Assembly: GCA_028700875.1 (NCBI GenBank)
Contig: JAQVRW010000052.1
Span: 1 to 11,996, forward strand
DNA length: 11,996 bases
Reading direction: 5' to 3'
Source of the DNA: Candidatus Zixiibacteriota bacterium
GTDB lineage: Bacteria > Zixibacteria > MSB-5A5 > GN15 > JAAZOE01
Shown here: positions 1 through 8,402 of the stretch, piece by piece
Layout of the letters: the number at the start of each line of letters is the position of its first letter
Position numbering within the stretch: position 1 is the first letter of the stretch
Position numbers and translations under genes: made by a program
The notes under the pieces: generated by a model
The model's database searches: none
What the model saw: only the letters and a program-made list of their open reading frames with translations
Told to the model about the DNA's origin: nothing

Positions 1-1227
1 CCGGAACAAGTCATGGGCCTTTCCTCCGACACGGTCAACTACGTCGACACGGCCAAAGGCCTATTGGGTCTTCAACCGCTCGATCAGCAATGGGTCTTCC
101 TGTTCGGCCCTGGGTACGGGGTCTTTCTGGCGGCCTGCTTCCTTCTCTTCGGGGTCGGCCCGATAGCGGCCATAATCGTTCAGATTATTCTCAGCGGCCT
201 CACCTGTTTGCTGTTGTATTCATTCGGCAAAGAACTCACCGGCTCCGGGGCGGTTGGATACGGCGCCGGAATCATTTCGGCAACGTCGTTTACGGCCATT
301 TCACAAGCCGCCATACTGCTGTCCGACACGTTATTCCTATTCCTGTTCCTGGCCGGAAATCTGCTTTTCCTCAAGGGATTGAAAAACGGGAAACGGTCCC
401 ATTTTTTCTGGTCGGGCATCGTTCTCGGCGCGGCCGTGCTCACTCGCGCGGTCGGACAGTTCTGGCCGCCGGTGTTAATCATTCTCATCGGCATCCTGCC
501 GATGAGAAGTTTCGGCCGAAGCGTATTCCCGAACCGCCGTTCATTGTTCAAACGGGCGATCATCGCGCCCCTTGTCGCGTTGGTCATCATGGGGGGATGG
601 ACCGCCCGCAATTACGCCGTTCATGGGATGCCGGTGGTGGCCGGGTCCGGTCTGCACGGGCTCGGACGGTTGACCGCGTACGCGCAAATGAAGCTCGAAG
701 ACCGGTCTCTCGGCGACGTATTTGCGCGTTGGGCCGATGAGTATAAACGCGAACATCATACCGATAGCATCCCGTTGCGCGAATGGTACGCCCTGGTCGG
801 GCAGAAAGCCGGCCGGATGATGGCCGAACATCCTAGGGCGATGCTCTGGTATTACCTCGGCCGCATCAAGGTGAACATCACCGCCGCCAATGATCTCTAT
901 GTCCATCAACTGCCGCGCTCCAAGGATATGATTTCCTACCAGATGGGCCGGATACACCGGATGCTCCTGCATTTTGTGATTCCAATTCTGACCGTGTGGG
1001 GTTTTTGGCTCATGGTCAAACGACGGCAATGGATGCCGGCGCTGTTTCTGGGATCGATGTATCTGCTGTTTTTCTTCATGGTCGGGTTCGGGATGTGGCA
1101 GGGGTCGCGTCTGTTCTTTCCGTCCCAGATCGCCTGGTCGGTGGTCGTGTCCTATCTGGTTATCGAATCTTGGCCCCGTTTACGCTTGATCTTATATCCC
1201 CCGATAGATGCTGCGAAGAGTCTCTAA
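1..1227 (+). CDS. GT39/PMT-family membrane glycosyltransferase (5' partial)
   Basis: Integral membrane protein resembling the dolichyl-phosphate-mannose mannosyltransferase (PMT/ArnT, GT39) superfamily, which moves a sugar from a polyprenyl-phosphate carrier to a periplasmic acceptor. The frame is open at base 1, and an ATG at 13 lies inside it. The first visible residues (SDTVNYVDTAKGLL) match the segment that normally follows the first membrane helix and catalytic Asp loop, so the true N-terminus is probably outside the window. About ten hydrophobic segments follow. The motif GGWTARNYAVHG (about residues 194-205 from that ATG) is the P/GW..RN....G signature seen after the membrane bundle in this family. 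A hydrophilic stretch of about 100 residues comes next, then three C-terminal helices. The acceptor and donor are not inferable. The gene converges on valS across a repeat-containing gap. The superfamily is fairly secure; enzymatic specificity is unknown. Confidence 0.75.
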   Translation, partial: PEQVMGLSSDTVNYVDTAKGLLGLQPLDQQWVFLFGPGYGVFLAACFLLFGVGPIAAIIVQIILSGLTCLLLYSFGKELTGSGAVGYGAGIISATSFTAISQAAILLSDTLFLFLFLAGNLLFLKGLKNGKRSHFFWSGIVLGAAVLTRAVGQFWPPVLIILIGILPMRSFGRSVFPNRRSLFKRAIIAPLVALVIMGGWTARNYAVHGMPVVAGSGLHGLGRLTAYAQMKLEDRSLGDVFARWADEYKREHHTDSIPLREWYALVGQKAGRMMAEHPRAMLWYYLGRIKVNITAANDLYVHQLPRSKDMISYQMGRIHRMLLHFVIPILTVWGFWLMVKRRQWMPALFLGSMYLLFFFMVGFGMWQGSRLFFPSQIAWSVVVSYLVIESWPRLRLILYPPIDAAKSL

Positions 1228-1257
1228 AATATCAAAACACGAATGTGATTTCAGATC

Positions 1258-1315
1258 GTAGGGGCGAGCGGGTGCTCGCCCATAAAACCCGCAGGCGCGG
1301 AAACCGCGCCCCTAC
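1258..1315. repeat. GTAGGGGCG-bounded palindromic intergenic repeat (two hairpins)
   Basis: The element begins with GTAGGGGCG (1258-1266) and ends with its exact reverse complement CGCCCCTAC (1307-1315). Inside are two perfect hairpins: GGGCGAGC / GCTCGCCC (1262-1269 with 1274-1281, 4-nt loop) and GGCGCGG / CCGCGCC (1294-1300 with 1304-1310, AAA loop). A looser relative starts at 1337 (GTAGGAGCCGAC) and contains a CCGAC/GTCGG stem (1344-1348 with 1355-1359). This looks like a REP-like doublet of two inverted units between convergent genes. No T-run follows, so it is not an obvious intrinsic terminator. No transposase gene is nearby. Confidence 0.75.
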
Positions 1316-1360
1316 ACCGAAATTCGGTTTTAGGTTGTAGGAGCCGACCGATGTGTCGGG

Positions 1361-1401
1361 CCAAAATAAAAACGCCCGAACGGATATTTTCGCCGGGCGT
1401 T
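1361..1401 (-). terminator. Rho-independent terminator of valS
   Basis: On the minus strand a perfect 8-bp stem AACGCCCG / CGGGCGTT (plus positions 1394-1401 with 1371-1378) has a 15-nt loop. It is followed by a T-rich tail (TTTATTTTGG, 1370 down to 1361). It starts 28 nt after the valS stop codon. The plus-strand side has no T-run, so it serves valS rather than the convergent glycosyltransferase. Confidence 0.8.
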
Positions 1402-1428
1402 CCATAATCGATTGTCGGACCAACCAAT

Positions 1429-4101
1429 CTACCAGTTCATCAACTGCTCCAGATTGGCGTTGATCTTCTCGATACGATCCTCGAACTCCGTCTTCTTGGC
1501 CCGATCGCGCACGACCACCTCGGCCGGGGCATTGGCCAGAAAATCGGAATTGGCCAGCTTGCGGGAGAGCTTTTCGAGCTGGTTCTTGAGGTTGTCCAAC
1601 TCCTTGCTCAGCCGGTTGCGTTCGAAGTCGATATCGATCAGTCCCTCCAACGGGATAAAGATCTCCGCGCCGGGCAACACCGTCGCCGCCGACATCGGCG
1701 GACGTTTGACGTCGGGGCTGATGACGATGTTCTCGATACGAGCCAAACCCTTGTAGTAATCGATATATTCATTGAGCGTCTTGGCCAACTCGTTATCGTG
1801 AACCCGAATGTAAACATCGGCCCGTTTTCCCGGCGGGACGTTCATCTCGGAGCGGATATTGCGGATGGTATTGACGACCAATTGAATCCGAGCCAGTTTC
1901 GCCTCCAGTTCGTCGTTTTCGAACCCGCCGACCTTGTCCGGCCAGGGGCCGAAAACGATCGTCTCCGTGGGGGCGCCATCGGCCTGCAGAGTCATCAACT
2001 GCAGATAGATTTCCTCGGTAATAAAAGGTATGAACGGATGCATCAGCAGCAGTATCCGTTTCAAAATATACCCGGTGACGTGCCGGGCCGTCTTTTTGTC
2101 TTCTTCCGACCCTTCGTAAAAGCGCGGCTTGGCCAGTTCGATATACCAGTCGCAGAAATCCTTCCAGACGAAATCATACAATGTCTTGGCGGCGGCATTG
2201 AGCCGGAACTCATCGAAGGACCGGTTGACCGCGCTGATCGTCTTGTCCAGCCGGGATAGAATCCAGTGGTCAATCAGGACCAGTTTGTCTTTCGGCAGGT
2301 AGTCCAGATCGATTTTCTCGTCGCCCAGGTTCATGATGGCGAACCGGGAGGCGTTCCAAATCTTGTTGTTGAAATTGCGGCCGAGTTCGAAGCTGTTGGC
2401 GGCGATCCACGGATCCTGTCCGTCGGGAGTGGCCAGAATCATCGACACCCGCAGGGCATCGGCCCCGTACTGGTCGATGATGAGAAGCGGGTCGATTCCG
2501 TTGCCCAGCGACTTGGACATCTTGACGCCATTGGCGTCGCGCACGGTGCCGTGGATATAGACATCGGAGAACGGCAGTTCGCCCATAAATTCATACCCGG
2601 CCATGACCATTCGGGCCACCCAGAGGAAGATGATCTCCGAAGCGGTGCTGAGGACGTCGGTCGGATAGAACTTTTTCAACATGTCGGTATCTTCGGGCCA
2701 ACCGAAAACCGAAAACGGCCAGAGCCAGGAGGAGAACCAGGTATCCAGAACGTCTTCATCCTGAAGGATATTGGTCGAATCGCAGGCCGGGCATTTCGCC
2801 GGGGCGGTCGCCGAGGCGATCACCTCGCCGCAGTCCTGGCAGTAATAGATCGGGATGCGATGTCCCCACCAGAGTTGACGGGAGATACACCAGTCGCGGA
2901 TATTCTCCAACCAATGGAGATAGGTTTTGGTCCAGTGATCGGGATGGAACCGCAGCTTGCCGGACTTGACCGCCTCGATAGCCGGTCCGGCCAATGCCTC
3001 CATCTTGACGAACCACTGCTCGGAAAGCATCGGTTCGACGATCGTGTGACAGCGATCGTGCGTGCCGACCGACAGCTTGTAGTTTTCCGACTTGACCAGG
3101 TGTCCTCTGGCTTCGAGGTCTTTCAGCAGATGGGCGCGTCCCTCAAAACGGTCGAGGCCCTTGTATTTGCCGGCGTTCTCGTTGAGCGTGCCGTCGAGGT
3201 TCATGATATTGATCTGCGGGAGGTCGTGACGGCGCCCAATTTCGAAGTCGTTGGGATCGTGAGCAGGCGTGACCTTAACCACTCCGGTGCCGAATTCGAG
3301 ATCGACGAAATTGTCGGCGATGACCGGAATTTCCCGTTCCAGAATCGGCAGGATGACCATCTTGCCGACCATTTTCTTGTAGCGGGCATCGGTGGGGTTG
3401 ACCGCCAGGGCGGTGTCGCCCAGCATGGTCTCCGGCCGGGTGGTGGCGACGGTCAGGTAATCATCGCTGCCTTTCAACTTGTAGCGGATATACCAGAGGT
3501 GGCTGTCGATTTCCTTATGCTCCACTTCGTCATCGGAAATCGATGTTTGGTCTTTCGGGCACCAATTGACTATACGGTACCCTTTATAAATCAATCCCTT
3601 GCGGTACAGGCGCAGAAAAACTTCCGTCACCGCCCGGGATAAATCAGGGTCGAGCGTAAACCGGGTCCGTTCCCAGTCGCAAGAACAGCCGATTTTCTTA
3701 AGCTGGTTTAAGATCAGGTCTTTGTTGCGGTAGGCCCATGTCCGGACTCGTTCGACGAACTTGTCGCGGCCCAACTCCCGGCGCGTAATATTCTCTTTGG
3801 CCAGTTGTTTCTCGACAATGACCTGGGTGGCGATGCCGGCATGGTCCGAACCCGGCAGCCATTCCGCCTCGAAGCCATTCATCCGTTTGCGGCGGATGAG
3901 GATATCCTGAATGGTGTTGTTAAGGGCATGCCCCAGGTGCAAAACATCGGTGACATTGGGGGGCGGGATGACGATGGTAAACGGGTCGTGGGACGAATGC
4001 GGATCGCCCTTGAAGTACCCGGCCTTCAGCCATCGCTCATAGTGCCTGTCCTCGGTTTCCTTCGGATTGTATGGCTTGCCTTTGCTTTTTTTCTCTTCCA
4101 T
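1429..4101 (-). CDS. valS: Valyl-tRNA synthetase
   Basis: Charges tRNA-Val with valine in the cytoplasm (class Ia, EC 6.1.1.9). The 890 residues are within the usual bacterial ValRS size. Visible landmarks in order are: PPPNVT before the HIGH-box HLGH (residues 55-58); the editing-domain signature TTRPETMLGDTALAVNP (about 220-236); a Cys4 zinc knuckle (C421, C424, C437, C440); the DTWFSSWLWPFS block (453-464); KMSKS (527-531); and a charged C-terminal coiled-coil tRNA arm from about residue 820 to the end. One oddity is Asp52, where this family nearly always has Gly (PPPNVTG-x-LH). The ATG start has a GAGGAG ribosome site 10 nt upstream. The short leader has no T-box. The gene is monocistronic between its own promoter and terminator and is divergent from mazG. 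Confidence 0.98.
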   Translation of the reverse strand: MEEKKSKGKPYNPKETEDRHYERWLKAGYFKGDPHSSHDPFTIVIPPPNVTDVLHLGHALNNTIQDILIRRKRMNGFEAEWLPGSDHAGIATQVIVEKQLAKENITRRELGRDKFVERVRTWAYRNKDLILNQLKKIGCSCDWERTRFTLDPDLSRAVTEVFLRLYRKGLIYKGYRIVNWCPKDQTSISDDEVEHKEIDSHLWYIRYKLKGSDDYLTVATTRPETMLGDTALAVNPTDARYKKMVGKMVILPILEREIPVIADNFVDLEFGTGVVKVTPAHDPNDFEIGRRHDLPQINIMNLDGTLNENAGKYKGLDRFEGRAHLLKDLEARGHLVKSENYKLSVGTHDRCHTIVEPMLSEQWFVKMEALAGPAIEAVKSGKLRFHPDHWTKTYLHWLENIRDWCISRQLWWGHRIPIYYCQDCGEVIASATAPAKCPACDSTNILQDEDVLDTWFSSWLWPFSVFGWPEDTDMLKKFYPTDVLSTASEIIFLWVARMVMAGYEFMGELPFSDVYIHGTVRDANGVKMSKSLGNGIDPLLIIDQYGADALRVSMILATPDGQDPWIAANSFELGRNFNNKIWNASRFAIMNLGDEKIDLDYLPKDKLVLIDHWILSRLDKTISAVNRSFDEFRLNAAAKTLYDFVWKDFCDWYIELAKPRFYEGSEEDKKTARHVTGYILKRILLLMHPFIPFITEEIYLQLMTLQADGAPTETIVFGPWPDKVGGFENDELEAKLARIQLVVNTIRNIRSEMNVPPGKRADVYIRVHDNELAKTLNEYIDYYKGLARIENIVISPDVKRPPMSAATVLPGAEIFIPLEGLIDIDFERNRLSKELDNLKNQLEKLSRKLANSDFLANAPAEVVVRDRAKKTEFEDRIEKINANLEQLMNW

Positions 4102-4127
4102 CTGGAACTAACTCCTCAAAGCCGGTT

Positions 4128-4156
4128 AAGATACCCCTGACCGGCACAAAAGTCAA
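4128..4156 (-). promoter_or_regulatory. Sigma70-type promoter of valS
   Basis: On the minus strand TTGACT (4156-4151) and TATCTT (4133-4128) are separated by exactly 17 nt. The expected start of transcription is near 4121, leaving a leader of about 20 nt that contains the GAGGAG ribosome site. Such a short leader rules out a T-box or attenuator. The call is from sequence match only. Confidence 0.7.
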
Positions 4157-4183
4157 GCCGCCAAGCCCGTGTCGAAATTAGAT

Positions 4184-4212
4184 TTGGCTTTCGGCGGCGA
4201 AACGCTTATCGT
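4184..4212 (+). promoter_or_regulatory. Possible promoter of the mazG operon
   Basis: TTGGCT (4184-4189) and TATCGT (4207-4212) are 17 nt apart, each matching the sigma70 consensus at four of six positions. A nearby TATAAG (4218-4223) is a better -10 box but has no good -35 at the right distance. One of these probably drives mazG, since valS diverges here and no other promoter candidate is visible in the gap. Confidence 0.35.
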
Positions 4213-4249
4213 ATCACTATAAGATCGGATTTTGCGGGAGAAAGCTTAG

Positions 4250-5035
4250 GTGGACAACAAACTGGCGGAAATTCCCCCCTTGGAAAGATTACAGGCGATC
4301 ATGACCCAATTGCGCAACCCGGGAGGTTGCCGTTGGGACCAGGCCCAGACCCATACCAGCCTGCTGCCGTACCTGGTCGAAGAGGCTTATGAGGTCGTGG
4401 AGGCTATCGAATCGGAGGACAGTTCGCGCCTTCGCGAAGAGCTGGGCGACCTGCTGGTGCAGGTCTATTTTCACGCCCAAATCGCCTCGGAAACCGGCCG
4501 TTTCACCATCGCCGACGTCGCCGCTGACACATGCGACAAACTGATTCGACGGCATCCGCACGTTTTCGGAGAAAAGAAGGAGCTCGATCCGGGCCAGGTT
4601 CGCGACCAGTGGGAACGGATCAAAGTGGAGTCGAAAGAGAAGAAATCGGTCCTGTCCGGGGCCCCGAAAACCATGCCGGCGCTCTTGCTGGCCTATCGGG
4701 TAGGGGAGAAAGCCGGCGGGGTGGGGTTCGACTGGCGTGATCCGAAGGAGATTTTCGACAAACTGCGCGAGGAAATGGGCGAGTTCGAGCAGGAATTCGT
4801 GGCGGGAAACCGTCAACGGATGACCGAGGAGATGGGCGATTTGATTTTCGCGATGGTCAATCTGGCCCGCAAGGTGGGGGTTGACCCGGAATATGCCCTG
4901 CGTCTGACCGTCGGCCGGTTTATCGACCGGTTCGGTTACATCGAACAACATCTCAAGGACAGCGGCCGGTCGTTTTCGGAAACGTCGCTGGAAGAGATGG
5001 AACGGCTCTGGCAGGAGTCAAAGAAGACCGTTTGA
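4250..5035 (+). CDS. mazG: Nucleoside triphosphate pyrophosphohydrolase MazG
   Basis: Hydrolyses NTPs and dNTPs to the monophosphate and pyrophosphate (EC 3.6.1.8 type), clearing abnormal or excess nucleotides. The 261 residues show the classic tandem MazG architecture. The N-terminal domain has CRWDQAQTHTSLLPYLVEEA followed by E48 and the EELGD metal motif (63-67). The second domain has REEMGEFEQEF and EEMGD. The first helix pair carries the Mg-binding acidic residues E44, E45, E48, E64 and D67. The GTG start at 4250 is preceded by GGGAG (4236-4240) at 9-nt spacing and gives the expected family N-terminus; no upstream ATG is better. It is first in a same-strand run of four genes, 75 nt before the prenyl synthase. 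This is the housekeeping enzyme and not the phage-type short MazG. Confidence 0.95.
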   Translation: MDNKLAEIPPLERLQAIMTQLRNPGGCRWDQAQTHTSLLPYLVEEAYEVVEAIESEDSSRLREELGDLLVQVYFHAQIASETGRFTIADVAADTCDKLIRRHPHVFGEKKELDPGQVRDQWERIKVESKEKKSVLSGAPKTMPALLLAYRVGEKAGGVGFDWRDPKEIFDKLREEMGEFEQEFVAGNRQRMTEEMGDLIFAMVNLARKVGVDPEYALRLTVGRFIDRFGYIEQHLKDSGRSFSETSLEEMERLWQESKKTV

Positions 5036-5110
5036 AACTCATGATGCGGCGTCCTGGGATTGCGTCGCCGCCGATGAATCGGATTGACTTTGGAGGGGTT
5101 GAATATTACC

Positions 5111-6112
5111 ATGACGCAGACAAAAATGAGCATGACCGGTTTGGATATACGAACGCTGTTTCAACCGATTCAGCCTGACCTGGCGGCTTTCGACAAACGG
5201 ATGTCGCATTGCCTGCAGTGCGAATCAACATTGATAAGCGCCGTGGCCAATCATATCCTGGCCTCCCGGGGCAAACGACTTCGTCCTGCGCTGATATTCC
5301 TCCTGGCTCGTAGCAGCGGGAATTATTCACGACTGCTCCTCGATGTCGCTCAGGCGATCGAATTGATTCATACGGCCACCCTGCTTCACGATGACGTGGT
5401 CGATGAATCCGACTTCCGCCGCGGTCAGGATACGGTCAATGCCCGCTGGACCAATCTCGTCTCCGTGCTCATGGGAGATTTCCTGTTCACCCGCGCGTTC
5501 CGGGTGCTGGTCGAGACCGATTCGGCCGAATTAATCAAGGCGATCAGCGCCGCCACCCAACGGGTCAGCTTCGGCGAACTGCGGCAGATCGAGGAAGTGT
5601 CCAATTACAACCTGTCCGAGGCCGAATATATCCGCATCATCTCCGATAAGACCGCTTCGCTTTTTTCCATCTCCTGCGAATCCACCGCCATCCTGAAGAA
5701 GGCTTCTCCGGGGGCACGCAAACGCTTCCGGCAGTTTGGAGAAAACGTCGGCATTGCCTTTCAGATCACCGATGATCTTCTGGACTATATCGGCAACAGC
5801 GACACCATCGGCAAACCCCCCGGCGCCGACCTGCAACAAGGGAAGGTGACGATCCCCTTGATCTACTCCCTGTCCAAGGCGTCCCGCAAAACGCGCGGGG
5901 AGATGATTCGTTCGCTGAATCGGCCCATGAAGAAAACCGCCACGGACCGGGTCTTGAAATTCGTCCTCGAACAGGGGGGAATCGAATACGGTTATGCCAC
6001 CGCCCGAGGATACGCCGATCTGGCCGCTGGCGTCGTCGAGTCTTTTCCTCGAAATAAATATGCCAAAGCCCTGAGGAGCCTGGTGGAATTCGCCGTCGCG
6101 CGCGACAAATGA
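5111..6112 (+). CDS. Long-chain trans-polyprenyl diphosphate synthase
   Basis: IspB/HepT/SdsA-type enzyme that condenses isopentenyl diphosphate onto an allylic diphosphate to make the side chain of quinones or a similar long prenyl lipid. From the ATG at 5111 it has 333 residues, normal for the family. It shows GKRLRP (54-59), the first Asp-rich motif DDVVD (94-98), GELRQIE, the lysine in SDKTASLF, and the second Asp-rich motif DDLLD (221-225) within FQITDDLLDY. The residue five before the first motif is Ala (ATLLHDD), a feature of long-chain (roughly C30-C50) rather than farnesyl or geranylgeranyl synthases. The start was chosen because GGAGGGG (5092-5098) lies 12 nt upstream. The spacing is slightly long; ATGs at 5126 and 5132 are alternatives, and a TTG at 5084 precedes the ribosome site. 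Product length cannot be read from the sequence. Confidence 0.93.
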   Translation: MTQTKMSMTGLDIRTLFQPIQPDLAAFDKRMSHCLQCESTLISAVANHILASRGKRLRPALIFLLARSSGNYSRLLLDVAQAIELIHTATLLHDDVVDESDFRRGQDTVNARWTNLVSVLMGDFLFTRAFRVLVETDSAELIKAISAATQRVSFGELRQIEEVSNYNLSEAEYIRIISDKTASLFSISCESTAILKKASPGARKRFRQFGENVGIAFQITDDLLDYIGNSDTIGKPPGADLQQGKVTIPLIYSLSKASRKTRGEMIRSLNRPMKKTATDRVLKFVLEQGGIEYGYATARGYADLAAGVVESFPRNKYAKALRSLVEFAVARDK

Positions 6113-6196
6113 CTCTATCGAAACAAATATCGTTTCTCCACCGCCGGAGACAGGTTGGGATGATGCACCCTCGGAATAACGGACAGACCGCCGGAC

Positions 6197-8377
6197 ATGA
6201 GTGATTTTCGAGTTGAGTTTCTGGGGGGTACGCTGTGGCTGACCATTCTGCTCGGGCTGGCGCTGGTCGGGTTGGTCTTTCTGTATTATCGACGCACCAC
6301 GCCGCCGGTCAGCCGGCCCATTCGATGGCTCCTGATCGGCCTGCGCTCCCTGGCGGTCGCCGCTCTCTTCCTGTCGCTGGCCCAGCCGATCATCTCCTAC
6401 ACCACGGCTAATGAGCAGCAAAAGCGGATGGCCGTGTTCATCGACCGTTCACGCTCGATGAACTTGCCGCTATCTGCCTCCGGCGGCCAGACCCGGTCGG
6501 CGGAGGTCCAGGCGTTGCTCGATGGCTCTGCGCTGGCGCCTCTTCGAGACAAGATCGACCTGACCTATTTTGCTTTCGCAGAATCGCTGGATGTTTCTGC
6601 CGACGGCAAAGCCTTATCGGGCCGTGCCACCGATCCGGGACAGGCGCTGAAACAGCTTCGACAATCATCGGCGACGGCACCCTATGATTACACGGTGATG
6701 GTCTCCGACGGCCGGGTGACCGAAGGAGAGGCTCTGCCCGATGCCGCCGCGTCGTTCGACCGCCCGCTGTACACCGTCGCGGTCGGCGATTCGATCACGA
6801 CCAGCGACCTGGCGCTCGATCGCGTCGATTACAACGAAGTCGTCTATGCTGGACGGCCGACTGAAGTGAGCGCGGTCATATCGCAACGAGGAGAATTCAC
6901 CGCCCGCCCTCAACTGCAGCTTTTCGAAGGCGGCAAGGTCCTGACCCAAAAGATCGTCGAACTTCCCGGCGACGGCAAAACTGGCGAAGCCAGCCTGACC
7001 TATACGCCGTCGGCTTCCGGAAGGATGATTCTCGATCTGAACCTGACCTCGGAAAGCGATGAAGCCAATACGCGCAACAACCGGCAGAAATTTTCGGTGC
7101 GAGTGCTGAAAAGCAAACTGCGCATCCTGTTATATTCATCTTCGGTCAACCAGGAATACGCCTATCTGAATCGTTTTCTGGGAACGTCGCCCGACTATGA
7201 AGTCGTCCGGGTGATCGATGCCAATGGGGGGGATCGACTTGGCGAACGGTTTCCCGATACCAAAGAGAAACTCAATAGCTATGATCTGGTGATTTTGCTC
7301 GATCCCGACTTGTCTCGGATCAGCGGCTATTATGATCAGATAGTATCCTACCTGTCCGACCGTAGCGGGTCGCTTTGGTTGTTCATGGGCGAGCAATATG
7401 CCCGCAGCGCCCCCGGCAACCAGCTGGAAACGTTGTTTCCCATAAAAGTCGCGTCGAGCCGGATCCGGGCGATGCAATACGGCCGGTATCATCTAACGCC
7501 CGATCAACAGATGATCTTCCATCCGGCGGTCAAACTGGCCGAAACCCGCGAGGAAATCATGGCCGCGTGGGCCAACCAGCCGCCCTTTTCTCAGGCCGTG
7601 CCGATCGATTCGCTCCGTTCAGGCGCCGTTGCCCTGGCCTATTGGGAGAATCCCGGCGGCGACAAACAATACGCCATGGCCATGCGCCGGATGAAAGGCG
7701 GAAAAGTCTTGGCCGTGGCGATCGCTCCCTTCTGGCATTGGGCGATGTTGCCGTTTGGCGTCGGCGGCGACGCTGGTTATTACAAAAATCTCATGTCCGG
7801 GACCATCCGATGGCTTACGGCCGGGGATGAATCCGACCGGGTGACATTCGCCCCCGAAAAACCGATTTTTCAGAGCGGGGAAGAGGTGACTTTTGTCGGG
7901 TCGGCCCACGATGAGGGATTCCGGCCTATCGAAAACGCCGGAGGAAGTGTCGTGCTGGTCTCCGCCAAGGGAGACAGCACCGTGGCCCAGGTTCTGCCCG
8001 AACCGGGCAAGCCGGGACGGTACCGGGCGAATGTCGGCGCCTTGCCGTCGGGGACATATGATTACCACGCCGAACTGACGGCCGAGAATGTCCGGTTGGG
8101 GCGGTTCGACGGAAAAACCGCGGTCGATGAGGTCGACCGGGAGACCGCCTTCGGCGATGTCGACTGGACGGCGTTGGCGCAGGCTTCCGCCGTATCGGGC
8201 GGGATGTTCGCCTCGTATCGAGATATCGGGCCGTTGGTCAATGCGTTGGACACGACTCCCACGCGGGTAGAGACCAGACACGATATCCGTCTCTGGGACA
8301 ATCTGATTCTGCTGTTGATCATCCTCGGTTCGCTTTCCGCCGAATGGATCCTTCGCAAGCAACGGCAGTTGCTCTGA
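6197..8377 (+). CDS. Membrane-anchored VWA-domain protein with GATase-like domain
   Basis: A 726-residue envelope protein of unknown role, similar in plan to the large BatA-like proteins annotated as VWA or glutamine-amidotransferase-like membrane proteins. Two N-terminal membrane helices lie at about 12-30 and 44-62. A VWA domain follows with an intact metal site: DxSxS as D83, S85, S87, then T145 and D171. Next is a beta-sandwich-like region (about 200-300). From about 306 a Rossmann-like segment (KLRILLYSSS, YDLVILLDPDL, GSLWLFMGEQ) matches the class I GATase-like fold without an evident catalytic Cys. A second beta domain (about 550-650) and a final helix (702-716) ending AEWILRKQ complete it. 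An in-frame TGA 11 codons upstream with no start codon between fixes the ATG at 6197, although its ribosome site is weak. The usual MoxR and DUF58 neighbours are absent here. It sits 25 nt before the lipoprotein gene. Confidence 0.85.
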   Translation: MSDFRVEFLGGTLWLTILLGLALVGLVFLYYRRTTPPVSRPIRWLLIGLRSLAVAALFLSLAQPIISYTTANEQQKRMAVFIDRSRSMNLPLSASGGQTRSAEVQALLDGSALAPLRDKIDLTYFAFAESLDVSADGKALSGRATDPGQALKQLRQSSATAPYDYTVMVSDGRVTEGEALPDAAASFDRPLYTVAVGDSITTSDLALDRVDYNEVVYAGRPTEVSAVISQRGEFTARPQLQLFEGGKVLTQKIVELPGDGKTGEASLTYTPSASGRMILDLNLTSESDEANTRNNRQKFSVRVLKSKLRILLYSSSVNQEYAYLNRFLGTSPDYEVVRVIDANGGDRLGERFPDTKEKLNSYDLVILLDPDLSRISGYYDQIVSYLSDRSGSLWLFMGEQYARSAPGNQLETLFPIKVASSRIRAMQYGRYHLTPDQQMIFHPAVKLAETREEIMAAWANQPPFSQAVPIDSLRSGAVALAYWENPGGDKQYAMAMRRMKGGKVLAVAIAPFWHWAMLPFGVGGDAGYYKNLMSGTIRWLTAGDESDRVTFAPEKPIFQSGEEVTFVGSAHDEGFRPIENAGGSVVLVSAKGDSTVAQVLPEPGKPGRYRANVGALPSGTYDYHAELTAENVRLGRFDGKTAVDEVDRETAFGDVDWTALAQASAVSGGMFASYRDIGPLVNALDTTPTRVETRHDIRLWDNLILLLIILGSLSAEWILRKQRQLL

Positions 8378-8402
8378 CGTTGTATTCTATCAGGAGCGGT
8401 GA

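Noticed and set aside
2266..3642. A 458-codon open frame on the plus strand inside valS
   Set aside because: It is antisense to an intact valS, its composition follows the complementary codons of valS, and it shows no recognisable domain or ribosome site.
4102..4127. T-box leader upstream of valS
   Set aside because: The predicted leader is only about 20 nt, far too short for a T-box.
5084..5110. TTG at 5084 as the prenyl synthase start
   Set aside because: It lies upstream of the GGAGGGG ribosome site (5092-5098). The ATG at 5111 fits the family length.
5531..6421. A 296-codon minus-strand frame over the prenyl synthase and the start of the VWA gene
   Set aside because: It spans two well-supported genes on the other strand and reads as low-complexity Gly/Asp/Gln-rich sequence typical of a shadow frame.
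7619..8362. A 247-codon minus-strand frame within the VWA gene
   Set aside because: It is antisense to a multidomain protein with intact motifs and has no domain of its own.
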